Shown in pieces: positions 6,878-15,551 of a stretch of 64,000 nucleotides of DNA. Source of the stretch: Pseudomonas tolaasii NCPPB 2192 (GTDB taxonomy: Bacteria; Pseudomonadota; Gammaproteobacteria; Pseudomonadales; Pseudomonadaceae); the NCBI RefSeq assembly GCF_002813445.1, contig NZ_PHHD01000001.1, forward strand, positions 1,674,001-1,738,000, read 5' to 3'. The notes under the pieces were generated by a model. It searched no databases. It was not told where the DNA came from and saw only the letters and a program-made list of their open reading frames with translations. Position numbers and translations under genes: made by a program. Position 1 is the stretch's first letter; each line of letters starts with the position of its first letter.

Positions 6878-8704
6878 TCAGTTGACGAGGATGTCTTTCG
6901 GTCTGATCTCCTGAGTGCTCTTCACCAGGAAATCCGGGGTGCCGTTGCCGGTCAGGTCAATGGCGACGAAGTAGCGATAGGTCTGCGGGTTGTAACCCAC
7001 TATGGTCTCGCCGGCGCGCCCGCTGAACGCGTTCACAGGCGTGAGGCGCGTCTTCGCTTCTTTCTCGATTCCACGCAGGTCAAGTTTATCTGTGCCGCTG
7101 GTGAAGTCAGTGAACAGCCGGGCATTGCTGAATGTTGAGTCGCTCGCCGTTTTGAACACGAAGTGTGGCCTGACATTCACGGCATTAACCGTTGGCCGTA
7201 CCGGTTGGATAAGGCTCTCGGGCACAGGGCCGCGCTTGGGCGTGCGGTTGTTGGCAGTAAGGATATCTCCAGGCCTGACGCGCCCGTGCGTTTTGATCAG
7301 CAAGTCGGGTTTACCGTTGCCTGTCAGGTCAATTGCCAACATCCCTTCACCACTTTTTTCATCATGGCTCAGGCGGGCTTCGCCGCCTTTGCCGCTCCAG
7401 GTGCTGACCAACGAGAGTGAGGCCAGCCCTGCACTTCTCAATGCACCTGACACGTCAATTTTGTCGAGGCCGCTGGTGAAATCCATGATTTCGTCCGGGG
7501 CTTCAGGTGTGGAGTCGCGGGCGTGGTTGTAGACAAAGGTGTCGGCGCCCCGACCGCCGCGCAAGCGGTCCGCGCCGCCCCCACCGGTGAGCCGGTTATC
7601 GGCATCGTTACCGATTAATGCGTCGTGGCCTGAGCCACCGATGGCATTTTCGATGTCGCAATCGCGGGCGATTGAGACGTTGCCCTGATAGCCGCCGACG
7701 TCGGAGAACGAACCGGCTTTGAGGTTGATGACCTGGTCGTTGCCGTAGCCCGAGAAGTCCAGCGTGTCGTTGCCGGCGCCGTCCCAGACGCAAAAAACAG
7801 CCGGGTCGTGGTGGTTTCTCAATGAGTAATAATCCCGCCCGCTATTTGAGTTGAAGCCATAGGTGTTGTTTTCGCGACGGGTTTGGTGATTCGCACCGTA
7901 TTTGTGCTGGATGGCGCTGATGTCATCCATCATCGGGGCTTTGGGTCTGTCGACAAGCGTCTTGCCACTGTCTTGTGCGAGGTAATAGCTCATGACGGTG
8001 TGGGCTTTGGAGTCCTGGGCGTACAGACGCTTGGTGTCGTCTGCTGTGATGTTGTAGTCACCCGGGTGAGTGAGGCCGAGGGCGTGGCCTATTTCGTGGG
8101 TGATGGTGGGACGGGTTACAAAATCCGGGTTGTAAACCGTGTCGCCACCGTTGGCGAACGGGCTTGGGAAAAAGCCGCTGGCGGCTTTTTCAGTGCTGGA
8201 TGTCTGAAAGGATAATCGCCCTTCCGCGCGGCTGCCGTTTTCAGTGAAGGTCAGGTTAGCGACGTCACCCCAGGACTGGATGGAACGCCGGGCTTCCTGT
8301 TTCTGCGTATCGCTGAAGCGGTTACCCCCGATTTCCTTGAAGTGATAGGAAATATCCGTCTTGCCGTCCTGGTTCCAGTCCTGCCACGCGCCCGTCCCGC
8401 GTGTGAGCTGCTCGATGGCGCGTTGCTTGTCAAAAGACTGCTTGTTGACCTTTTTGATATGCGGATCATCGGGGCGCAATGTGGCGTCAGCGTTGCCCGC
8501 TGTTGTGTAGTACGCAGGGATGACGTTGCTGTCCGAGCGGCGATATGACGGCGGGTTTTGATAGTGAGCCGGACGCACAAAACGATGCTGGATGAAGGGT
8601 TGTATAAACGGTCGTAAAACAGTCGCCAAAAGCGACGGCCGAGACGGGCGCTGTGCTGAATGGGCAGGCGGGGCGTAGAAGGGCGTTCTGAAGTCTATTC
8701 TCAA
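6878..8704 (-). CDS. Serralysin-like RTX metalloprotease (peptidase M10B)
   Basis: A 608-residue secreted zinc protease. The zinc site HEIGHALGLTH lies at residues 203-213 and the Met-turn SYY with M238 follows. Glycine-rich calcium-binding RTX repeats are at about 355-390. Two homologous C-terminal modules (about 404-484 and 526-607), each with FTSGxDK, AIDLTGNGxPD and RPxDIL, end in KDILVN, which resembles the hydrophobic type I secretion signal. There is no Sec signal peptide, as expected for ABC-type export. The start is uncertain: the frame begins at a TTG with a weak ribosome site. No secretion genes or inhibitor are adjacent, so export must use a system elsewhere. The duplicated module is unusual. 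Confidence 0.85.
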   Translation of the reverse strand: MRIDFRTPFYAPPAHSAQRPSRPSLLATVLRPFIQPFIQHRFVRPAHYQNPPSYRRSDSNVIPAYYTTAGNADATLRPDDPHIKKVNKQSFDKQRAIEQLTRGTGAWQDWNQDGKTDISYHFKEIGGNRFSDTQKQEARRSIQSWGDVANLTFTENGSRAEGRLSFQTSSTEKAASGFFPSPFANGGDTVYNPDFVTRPTITHEIGHALGLTHPGDYNITADDTKRLYAQDSKAHTVMSYYLAQDSGKTLVDRPKAPMMDDISAIQHKYGANHQTRRENNTYGFNSNSGRDYYSLRNHHDPAVFCVWDGAGNDTLDFSGYGNDQVINLKAGSFSDVGGYQGNVSIARDCDIENAIGGSGHDALIGNDADNRLTGGGGADRLRGGRGADTFVYNHARDSTPEAPDEIMDFTSGLDKIDVSGALRSAGLASLSLVSTWSGKGGEARLSHDEKSGEGMLAIDLTGNGKPDLLIKTHGRVRPGDILTANNRTPKRGPVPESLIQPVRPTVNAVNVRPHFVFKTASDSTFSNARLFTDFTSGTDKLDLRGIEKEAKTRLTPVNAFSGRAGETIVGYNPQTYRYFVAIDLTGNGTPDFLVKSTQEIRPKDILVN

Positions 8705-9047
8705 GGTGGCGATGCTCGTTGAAGTGGCTTTTCTCCGTGCTTGACCAGGTTCGCAATTTCCCTTTCGCAGCGCCCAAAACTGCCAGCGTGAAAAAGGATT
8801 TCCAAAGGGCGATGTGTGTCCAGGTGAGTCTGCGGCGCGAGGTTTACAGGGCGTGTAAACGGAGGGTTCAGGCTCACGTAATGTTTAATTTCCGCCGTTT
8901 CGCCCGGCACGACGGACGATGAGGTCGCGCAACGATTGGCGCGATGTCATCTGGCGGATTTTTCCATGACGACCAGGGTTTAACCCGAACCCACTCAGCT
9001 TTGCGTCTGACCTTGTGAGCGGATTATTCACACACGAGGTTAAGCCA
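8705..9047. promoter_or_regulatory. 343-bp divergent intergenic region with a palindrome
   Basis: This lies between the protease and the divergent VWA lipoprotein. A perfect 7+7 inverted repeat GTTTACA...TGTAAAC is at 8842-8860 and could be an operator. No convincing gene was seen. Promoters for both flanking genes are expected here. Confidence 0.35.
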
Positions 9048-10676
9048 ATGTCCCGTCCTCTTTTTGCTGCCCACGGCTTCGCCGTTACCCTGCTGGTCAC
9101 GCTGGCCGGGTGTGGGTTGTCGTCTTCCCGTGATGTGCCCAAACCCACCGCGGCCGCGCCTGTTGCCGAGCTGAGCAGCGAGCCCGTGCAGGCTGCATTG
9201 AGCAAGCGTATGGCCATGCCGGCGCCGATGGCTGCGCGCCTGGTGATGCAGGAATCGGCGGCCATGCCCTACCGCAGTGAGCCTCGGGAACGCTACGAAA
9301 ACCTGCCGGAAAATCCGGTGCATCGTGTTGTTGAAACGCCCGTCTCGACCTTCAGTGTGGACGTCGACACCGGCAGCTACGCCAACGTAAGACGCTTCCT
9401 CAATCAGGGCAGTCTGCCGCCTGAAGGCGCTGTGCGACTGGAGGAAATGGTCAATTACTTCCCCTACCACTACGCGCTGCCCACCGATGGCTCGCCCTTT
9501 GGCGTGACCACTGAAGTCGCCGCCACGCCGTGGAACCCGCACACCCGATTGCTGCGCATCGGCATCAAGGCTTCCGACCGCGCCGTGGACGAGTTGGCAC
9601 CGGCCAACCTGGTGTTTCTGGTGGACGTGTCCGGCTCCATGGACCGTCGTGAAGGTTTGCCGCTGGTCAAAAGCACCCTGAAATTGCTGGTGGATCAGTT
9701 GCGTGACAAGGACCGCGTGTCGCTGGTGGTCTATGCCGGTGAATCCCGCGTAGTGCTTGAACCGACCTCCGGGCGCGACAAAGCCAAAATCCGTCAGGCC
9801 ATCGACCAGCTCACCGCCGGTGGTTCAACGGCGGGCGCGTCCGGCATTCAGCTGGCCTACCAGATGGCCCGCGCCGGGTTTATCGACAACGGCATCAACC
9901 GCATCCTGCTGGCCACCGACGGTGACTTCAACGTGGGCATCCGCGACTTCGACAGCCTCAAACAGATGGCCGCCGAGCAGCGCAAAAGCGGGGTTTCCCT
10001 GACCACCCTGGGTTTTGGTGTGGATAACTACAACGAACACCTGATGGAGCAACTGGCCGACGCGGGCGACGGCAACTATGCCTACATCGATAACCTGCGC
10101 GAAGCCCGCAAGGTGTTGGTCGACCAACTCAGCTCGACCCTGGCGGTGGTGGCGCGGGACGTGAAGCTGCAAGTGGAATTCAACCCCGCCCAAGTCAGCG
10201 AATATCGCCTGCTGGGCTATGAAAACCGCGCCTTGAAGCGTGAGGATTTCAACAACGACAAGGTCGATGCCGGCGAAATCGGTGCAGGGCATACGGTGAC
10301 GGCCCTGTACGAAATTGTGCCCAAGGGTGAGAAAGGCTGGCTCGAGCCGTTGCGCTACGCACCTGAACCCGCGGCCGCAAGCCCATCCGGCGAACTGGCC
10401 ATGCTGCGTGTGCGCTACAAGCCGGCTGCCGGCGGCGCGAGCCAATTGATCGAGCGGCCCATCACCACTCAGTTAACCCCGGCCAGCGATGACCTGCGCT
10501 TCTCGGCGGCTGTGGCGGCTTTCGCTCAACAGCTCAAAGGCGATGGCCGCTACACTGGCAACATGAGCTTGCAAGACATCGCCGCACTGGCGCGCTCGGC
10601 CCGTGGCGATGACCCGTTCGGGTTGCGCAATGAATTCGTGCAACTGGTGGACGTGGCGCAGAGTCTCAAGCACTGA
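9048..10676 (+). CDS. VWA-domain lipoprotein, YfbK-like
   Basis: A 542-residue lipoprotein. ATG 9048 follows GAGGTTAAGCC, and an upstream in-frame start at 9015 would bury the signal peptide. The lipobox LAGC has Cys at residue 22. After a linker comes an N-terminal VWA-associated domain (VSTFSVDVDTGSYANVRRF). The VWA domain has an intact metal site DVSGSM at about residues 192-197 and a later ATDGDFNVG. A C-terminal domain typical of YfbK relatives follows. It probably binds protein partners in the cell envelope. The ECF sigma factor and its partner downstream on the same strand suggest joint function or control. Confidence 0.8.
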   Translation: MSRPLFAAHGFAVTLLVTLAGCGLSSSRDVPKPTAAAPVAELSSEPVQAALSKRMAMPAPMAARLVMQESAAMPYRSEPRERYENLPENPVHRVVETPVSTFSVDVDTGSYANVRRFLNQGSLPPEGAVRLEEMVNYFPYHYALPTDGSPFGVTTEVAATPWNPHTRLLRIGIKASDRAVDELAPANLVFLVDVSGSMDRREGLPLVKSTLKLLVDQLRDKDRVSLVVYAGESRVVLEPTSGRDKAKIRQAIDQLTAGGSTAGASGIQLAYQMARAGFIDNGINRILLATDGDFNVGIRDFDSLKQMAAEQRKSGVSLTTLGFGVDNYNEHLMEQLADAGDGNYAYIDNLREARKVLVDQLSSTLAVVARDVKLQVEFNPAQVSEYRLLGYENRALKREDFNNDKVDAGEIGAGHTVTALYEIVPKGEKGWLEPLRYAPEPAAASPSGELAMLRVRYKPAAGGASQLIERPITTQLTPASDDLRFSAAVAAFAQQLKGDGRYTGNMSLQDIAALARSARGDDPFGLRNEFVQLVDVAQSLKH

Positions 10677-10699
10677 TCTCTCGAACAACACTGTGTGAT

Positions 10700-10787
10700 G
10701 TGGGAGCCGGGCTTGCCCGCGATGCAGACAACTCGGTGTATCAGTGAATCTGAGTGCATGCCATCGCAGGCAAGCCAGCTCCCACAC
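10700..10787. repeat. Inverted REP pair
   Basis: TGTGGGAGCCGGGCTTGCCCGCGAT is opposed by ATCGCAGGCAAGCCAGCTCCCACA. The pair sits between the VWA gene and the sigma-factor gene and may attenuate read-through or stabilise the upstream mRNA. Confidence 0.88.
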
Positions 10788-10827
10788 TGACCGGTTTTAA
10801 TTTGCTGAAAGGAGTTCGCCACCTGAC

Positions 10828-11400
10828 ATGACCGTTCCAGATGATTCACCCAGCGACGAATCGCTGCTGGCCCGCTACCGGGCCGGGGATGCCGCCGCGT
10901 TCGAAGTTTTATACGCGCGGCACCGCCAAGGCTTGTACCGGTTTCTGGTGTCCCTGAGCAACAAGGCCGAACTGGCTGAAGAGGTGTATCAGGAAACCTG
11001 GCTCAGCCTGATCCGCAGCAGCACTCAGCCACAGGGGCGTGCGAGTTTTCGTACATGGTTGTTCCAGATTGCCCGCAACCGCCTGATCGACCACTGGCGC
11101 AAGCACGGCGTCCACAACCCCCTGCACGACAGTTACGACGAACAGTTGCATGCCAGGGCCGACGACAGCGCCGGGCCCGAGCAGCAGCTGAGCCTGAGCC
11201 GTGACCAGGCGCGCCTCGAGGCCGCGCTGCAAGACTTGCCCGAAGACCAGCGCGAAGTGTTCCTGCTGCGCCTGCACGGGGACCTCGACGTGCCGCAAAT
11301 CGCGACGCTCACCCAAACGCCGCTGGAAACCGTGAAAAGCCGCCTGCGTTACGCCCAGCAGAAACTGCGCCGCCTGCTGGCCGAGGAGATACCCGTATGA
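10828..11400 (+). CDS. ECF-type RNA polymerase sigma factor
   Basis: A 190-residue sigma-70 family protein with ribosome site AAAGGAG. Region 2 spans about residues 25-95 with AEEVYQETWLSLIR and ASFRTWLFQIARNRLIDHWRK, the core- and -10-binding helices. After an acidic linker, region 4 (about 128-185) has LPEDQREVFLLRLHGDLDVPQIA and TVKSRLRYAQQKLR, the -35 helix-turn-helix. The downstream gene overlaps by 4 bases and looks like its membrane-bound antagonist. Target promoters may include the VWA lipoprotein gene. Confidence 0.9.
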   Translation: MTVPDDSPSDESLLARYRAGDAAAFEVLYARHRQGLYRFLVSLSNKAELAEEVYQETWLSLIRSSTQPQGRASFRTWLFQIARNRLIDHWRKHGVHNPLHDSYDEQLHARADDSAGPEQQLSLSRDQARLEAALQDLPEDQREVFLLRLHGDLDVPQIATLTQTPLETVKSRLRYAQQKLRRLLAEEIPV

Positions 11401-12002
11401 CCGACTCCCGACACACCCCGGACCCTGACGACGTGTTGCTGCAACATTTTCGTCAACACAGCACCGGCGAGCCGCCTGCGTCGCTGGACGCGTTCATTCT
11501 CAACGCCGCCCGCCGCGAAGCCCCGGCGCCACCGCCGAGCCTGTGGCAACGCTGGCTGCAAGCCTGCATGCGCCCACGCTGGCAGATGGCATTCGCCACC
11601 GTCGCGGGCGTGGCGCTGTTGGCCGGTGTGGTGCTGCGCTCACCCGTGCCACAACCGGAAACCTCCACCGCGACCTTTTCCGCGCGCGATCAAGCAGCTG
11701 CGCCTGCGGCGCCACAAGCCTATTCCGCGCCCGCGCCGATGGCCCGCATGGCCGCGGCGCCCAAAGTTGAAAGCACCCCGGCCCAGGCTGAAATCGCAGG
11801 CGCCGTGGCGGATGCGCCAACGGCAAGGCTGAGCAAGCGATCAGCGCTGGCGTTGCCTTCACTGGAACAGAGCCTGCAGGAAATCGTGAACCTGCGCGCC
11901 GCCGGAGAGGCCAGGCTGGCGGATGAGAAGCTGCTGGCGCTGTACAAGCGCTTTCCACAGGAAGATTTGCCTGCGCGCCTGGAGGCACTGCAAAAGCCCT
12001 GA
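11397..12002 (+). CDS. Single-pass membrane protein, probable anti-sigma partner
   Basis: A 201-residue protein coupled to the sigma factor by an ATGA overlap. A cytoplasmic N-terminal segment of about 60 residues precedes one transmembrane helix (MAFATVAGVALLAGVVL, about residues 62-78). Then comes a proline/alanine-rich periplasmic stretch and a C-terminal helix LEQSLQEIVNLRAAGE with LLALYKRFPQ. The classical HxxxCxxC zinc anti-sigma motif is absent. The role is inferred from topology and gene order. A strong terminator follows. Confidence 0.65.
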   Translation: MTDSRHTPDPDDVLLQHFRQHSTGEPPASLDAFILNAARREAPAPPPSLWQRWLQACMRPRWQMAFATVAGVALLAGVVLRSPVPQPETSTATFSARDQAAAPAAPQAYSAPAPMARMAAAPKVESTPAQAEIAGAVADAPTARLSKRSALALPSLEQSLQEIVNLRAAGEARLADEKLLALYKRFPQEDLPARLEALQKP

Positions 12003-12012
12003 ATCAGCGCCC

Positions 12013-12052
12013 ACAAAAAAGCCCCGGGTCTTTCGACCTGGGGCTTTTTTGT
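12013..12052. terminator. Bidirectional rho-independent terminator
   Basis: CACAAAAAAGCCCC(G)GGTC...GACCTGGGGCTTTTTTGTG forms a long stem with A and T runs on the two sides. It serves both the sigma-factor operon and the convergent tRNA gene. Confidence 0.9.
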
Positions 12053-12059
12053 GGGTATC

Positions 12060-12136
12060 TGGTGCACCCGGCGGGATTCGAACCCACGACCCCTGCCTTC
12101 GGAGGGCAGTACTCTATCCAGCTGAGCTACGGATGC
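12060..12136 (-). tRNA. tRNA-Arg (anticodon CCG)
   Basis: The 77-base minus-strand sequence starts GCATCCG and ends CGGGTGCACCA, so CCA is encoded. The D arm has AGCTCAGCTGGATAGAG. The anticodon stem CTGCC/GGCAG encloses loop CTCCGAA with anticodon CCG at 34-36. The T arm contains GGTTCGAATCC. It reads the Arg codon CGG. The convergent terminator at 12013-12052 lies at its 3' end. Confidence 0.96.
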
Positions 12137-12506
12137 TTGTGCGGGCGACATCATACCCATGTCGCCCTTGGGCGTCCATGCTGGTCTTTGGCCGTTTGTG
12201 GGTAGGAATTCGCGCTTCGAAGGCTCTGCGCCGATGACCAGTGATCGAAACGTCGGAACCCGGCCAGGTCACGCTGATCAGAAAGGTTCGGCAAATGCGC
12301 CGTTTTCGTTCTTTTTTTCGAACAGACTATTGCCCTGTACCCCCATTGATCCTAGGATTCGTTTGAGATTTCAAACGCTCTGTCTCCCGCGTGCCATTTC
12401 CTTGTTTCGCGCGCTGGGGCTGATTTCCCTGACGGCAGCCCACAAGGCGCCTTTCAACAACTCTAATTCGCTCCGCGTGCGCGCGGTGCTGTTAAGGAAA
12501 GCCGAC
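12137..12506. promoter_or_regulatory. 370-bp region upstream of gabD
   Basis: It contains the upstream side of the tRNA gene and the gabD promoter region. A perfect inverted repeat CGTTTGA-GATT-TCAAACG at 12360-12377 is a candidate operator. AAGGAAAGCC before ATG 12507 is the ribosome site. No additional gene is supported. Confidence 0.4.
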
Positions 12507-13949
12507 ATGCAGCTTAAAGATGCCCAGTTGTTCCGCCAGCAAGCCTTTATCGATGGCGCTTGGGTCGATGCGGACAACGGTCAGACCATCAAGGTCAACA
12601 ACCCTGCCACAGGCGAAATTCTCGGCACCGTGCCGAAGATGGGCGCCGCTGAAACCCGTCGCGCCATCGAAGCCGCCGACAAGGCGCTACCAGCCTGGCG
12701 CGCACTGACCGCCAAAGAGCGCGCCAACAAGCTGCGCCGCTGGTTTGAACTGCTGATCGAAAACCAGGACGACCTCGGCCGCCTGATGACCCTCGAACAA
12801 GGCAAGCCGCTGGCTGAAGCCAAGGGTGAAATCGCCTACGCCGCCTCCTTTATTGAGTGGTTCGCCGAAGAAGCCAAGCGCATCTACGGCGACGTGATCC
12901 CCGGCCACCAGCCCGACAAGCGCCTGATCGTGATCAAGCAGCCCATCGGCGTGACCGCCGCCATCACCCCGTGGAACTTCCCGGCCGCGATGATCACCCG
13001 TAAAGCCGGCCCGGCCCTGGCCGCCGGTTGCACCATGGTCATCAAGCCCGCTTCGCAAACCCCGTTCTCCGCCCTGGCCCTGGTTGAGCTGGCGCACCGC
13101 GCCGGTATCCCGAAAGGCGTGCTGAGTGTGGTCACCGGCAGCGCCGGCGACATCGGCGGCGAACTGACCAGCAACCCGACCGTGCGTAAATTGTCCTTCA
13201 CCGGCTCGACCGAAATCGGCCGCCAGCTGATGGCCGAATGCGCCAAGGACATCAAGAAAGTTTCCCTGGAGCTGGGCGGCAATGCGCCGTTCATCGTGTT
13301 TGACGACGCTGACCTGGATAAGGCCGTCGAAGGCGCGATCATCTCCAAGTACCGCAACAACGGCCAGACTTGCGTCTGCGCCAACCGCCTGTACATCCAG
13401 GACTCGGTGTACGACGCCTTCGCGGAAAAACTCAAGGCTGCGGTGGCCAAGCTCAAGATCGGCAACGGTCTGGAAGACGGCACCACCACGGGCCCGCTGA
13501 TCGACGAAAAAGCCGTGGCCAAGGTGCAGGAGCACATTGCCGACGCCCTGAACAAAGGCGCCACGTTGCTGGCCGGTGGCAAGGTGATGGAGGGCAACTT
13601 CTTCGAGCCGACCATCCTCACCAACGTGCCGAAAGACGCCGCTGTCGCCAAGGAAGAAACCTTTGGCCCACTGGCGCCGCTGTTCCGCTTCAAAGACGAA
13701 GCCGAAGTGATCGCGATGTCCAACGACACCGAGTTCGGCCTGGCGTCCTACTTCTACGCCCGCGACCTGGGCCGTGTGTTCCGTGTGGCTGAAGCCCTGG
13801 AATACGGCATGGTTGGCGTCAACACCGGGTTGATCTCCAACGAAGTGGCGCCGTTCGGCGGCATCAAGGCCTCGGGCCTGGGCCGTGAAGGCTCCAAGTA
13901 CGGGATTGAGGACTACCTGGAAATCAAATACCTCTGCCTGGGCATCTAA
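12507..13949 (+). CDS. gabD: NADP-dependent succinate-semialdehyde dehydrogenase
   Basis: A 480-residue cytoplasmic aldehyde dehydrogenase that oxidises succinate semialdehyde to succinate, the last step of GABA degradation. ATG 12507 has AAGGAAAG before it and gives the length usual for Pseudomonas GabD. A longer upstream frame would run through promoter DNA. Visible motifs are TPWNFP, the FTGSTEIGR nucleotide-binding turn, the general-base Glu in ELGGNAPF and the catalytic Cys in NNGQTCVCANR. The C-terminus contains GGIKASGLGREGSKYGIEDYLEIK. gabT follows on the same strand after 185 bases. Confidence 0.96.
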   Translation: MQLKDAQLFRQQAFIDGAWVDADNGQTIKVNNPATGEILGTVPKMGAAETRRAIEAADKALPAWRALTAKERANKLRRWFELLIENQDDLGRLMTLEQGKPLAEAKGEIAYAASFIEWFAEEAKRIYGDVIPGHQPDKRLIVIKQPIGVTAAITPWNFPAAMITRKAGPALAAGCTMVIKPASQTPFSALALVELAHRAGIPKGVLSVVTGSAGDIGGELTSNPTVRKLSFTGSTEIGRQLMAECAKDIKKVSLELGGNAPFIVFDDADLDKAVEGAIISKYRNNGQTCVCANRLYIQDSVYDAFAEKLKAAVAKLKIGNGLEDGTTTGPLIDEKAVAKVQEHIADALNKGATLLAGGKVMEGNFFEPTILTNVPKDAAVAKEETFGPLAPLFRFKDEAEVIAMSNDTEFGLASYFYARDLGRVFRVAEALEYGMVGVNTGLISNEVAPFGGIKASGLGREGSKYGIEDYLEIKYLCLGI

Positions 13950-14134
13950 ACGGTCCGGCAAGAGCTTGCAGCAAACGCAGAGGGCACGAGAGCGCTGACC
14001 CTTTGCGTGTTTCAAAACGTTATTCGTAGTGGCCGGGAAAGCTGTGGCAGTCGATCATCGCATGCTGCCGTAGTTGCCTCCCCGCCACGTATTCCTTGGA
14101 CCACGCCACCCGATGAGTGGCGAATGAGGACTTT

Positions 14135-15412
14135 ATGAGCAAGACCAACGCATCCCTGATGAAACGCCGCGAAGCCGCTGTACCACGCGGTGTTGGCCAG
14201 ATTCACCCGATCTTCGCCGAATCCGCGAAGAACGCCACCGTGACCGACGTTGAAGGTCGCGAGTTCATCGACTTCGCCGGCGGCATCGCCGTGCTGAATA
14301 CCGGCCACGTGCACCCGAAAATCATCGCGGCCGTGACCGAGCAGTTGAACAAGCTGACTCACACCTGCTTCCAGGTGCTGGCCTACGAGCCTTACGTAGA
14401 ACTGTGCGAAAAAGTGAACGCCAAGGTGCCAGGTGATTTCGCCAAGAAAACCCTGCTGGTCACCACCGGTTCCGAAGCCGTTGAGAACGCCGTGAAAATT
14501 GCCCGCGCCGCCACTGGCCGCGCCGGCGTGATCGCGTTCACCGGCGCCTACCACGGCCGCACCATGATGACCCTGGGCCTGACCGGTAAAGTCGTGCCTT
14601 ACTCGGCCGGCATGGGCCTGATGCCCGGCGGCGTGTTCCGCGCGCTGTACCCGAACGAACTGCACGGTGTGAGCATCGACGACTCGATCGCCAGCATCGA
14701 ACGCATCTTCAAAAACGATGCCGAGCCGCGTGACATTGCTGCCATCATCATCGAGCCGGTGCAGGGCGAAGGCGGTTTCTACGTCGCGCCAAAAGCCTTC
14801 ATGAAGCGCCTGCGCGAGCTGTGCGACAAGCACGGCATTCTGCTGATCGCCGACGAAGTGCAAACCGGTGCCGGCCGTACTGGCACCTTCTTCGCCATGG
14901 AGCAGATGGGTGTTGCTGCCGACCTGACCACCTTCGCCAAATCCATCGCTGGCGGCTTCCCGCTGGCCGGTGTGTGCGGCAAGGCCGAGTACATGGATGC
15001 CATCGCACCCGGCGGCCTGGGCGGCACCTACGCCGGTAGCCCGATCGCCTGCGCTGCGGCCCTGGCCGTGATGGAAGTGTTTGAAGAAGAGCACCTGCTG
15101 GACCGCTGCAAAGCCGTGGGCGAGCGCCTGGTGACCGGTTTGAAGGCCATCCAGGCCAAGTACCCGGTCATCGGCGAAGTGCGTGCCTTGGGCGCGATGA
15201 TCGCCGTTGAGCTGTTCGAAGACGGCGACAGCCACAAGCCAAATGCGGCGGCCGTTGCCTCCGTGGTGGCCAAGGCGCGTGACAAGGGCCTGATCCTGCT
15301 GAGCTGCGGCACCTACGGCAACGTGTTGCGCGTACTGGTCCCGCTCACCTCGCCGGACGAGCAACTGGACAAAGGTTTGGCGATCATCGAAGAGTGTTTC
15401 TCCGAGCTGTAA
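14135..15412 (+). CDS. gabT: 4-aminobutyrate aminotransferase
   Basis: A 425-residue PLP-dependent class III aminotransferase that converts GABA and 2-oxoglutarate to succinate semialdehyde and glutamate, feeding GabD. ATG 14135 follows GAATGAGGAC and is preferred to GTG 14117. The motifs TTGSEAVENAVKIAR (cofactor phosphate binding), AYHGRT, EPVQGEGG, the Asp in LLIADEVQTGAGRTG and the Schiff-base Lys in TFAKSIAGGFP are all present. Length and order match the gabDT pair of other pseudomonads. No gabP permease lies in the window. Confidence 0.96.
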   Translation: MSKTNASLMKRREAAVPRGVGQIHPIFAESAKNATVTDVEGREFIDFAGGIAVLNTGHVHPKIIAAVTEQLNKLTHTCFQVLAYEPYVELCEKVNAKVPGDFAKKTLLVTTGSEAVENAVKIARAATGRAGVIAFTGAYHGRTMMTLGLTGKVVPYSAGMGLMPGGVFRALYPNELHGVSIDDSIASIERIFKNDAEPRDIAAIIIEPVQGEGGFYVAPKAFMKRLRELCDKHGILLIADEVQTGAGRTGTFFAMEQMGVAADLTTFAKSIAGGFPLAGVCGKAEYMDAIAPGGLGGTYAGSPIACAAALAVMEVFEEEHLLDRCKAVGERLVTGLKAIQAKYPVIGEVRALGAMIAVELFEDGDSHKPNAAAVASVVAKARDKGLILLSCGTYGNVLRVLVPLTSPDEQLDKGLAIIEECFSEL

Positions 15413-15435
15413 ACGGAGGCTGACCTGATCGACAG

Positions 15436-15462
15436 AAAAAACCCGCTTCGGCGGGTTTTTTT
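15436..15462 (+). terminator. Rho-independent terminator of gabT
   Basis: AAAAAACCCGCTTCGGCGGGTTTTTTT has a perfect CCCGC/GCGGG stem with a TTCG loop, 24 bases after the stop. Confidence 0.93.
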
Positions 15463-15551
15463 ATGCCCGCGGCGGCACATTCAGGCCTTGTTCATTGTAC
15501 GTAGAGGGTTCGATTGTCTAAGGTTGCAGCATTGCCGATGGAGCGTGCTGG

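Noticed and set aside
12060..12136. Genomic-island attachment site at the tRNA-Arg 3' end
   Set aside because: No integrase and no repeat of the tRNA 3' end was found; the flanks are conserved chromosomal genes.
12159..12506. Long N-terminal extension of GabD
   Set aside because: The frame is open but runs through tRNA-flanking and promoter DNA; ATG 12507 has a ribosome site and gives the normal 480 residues.
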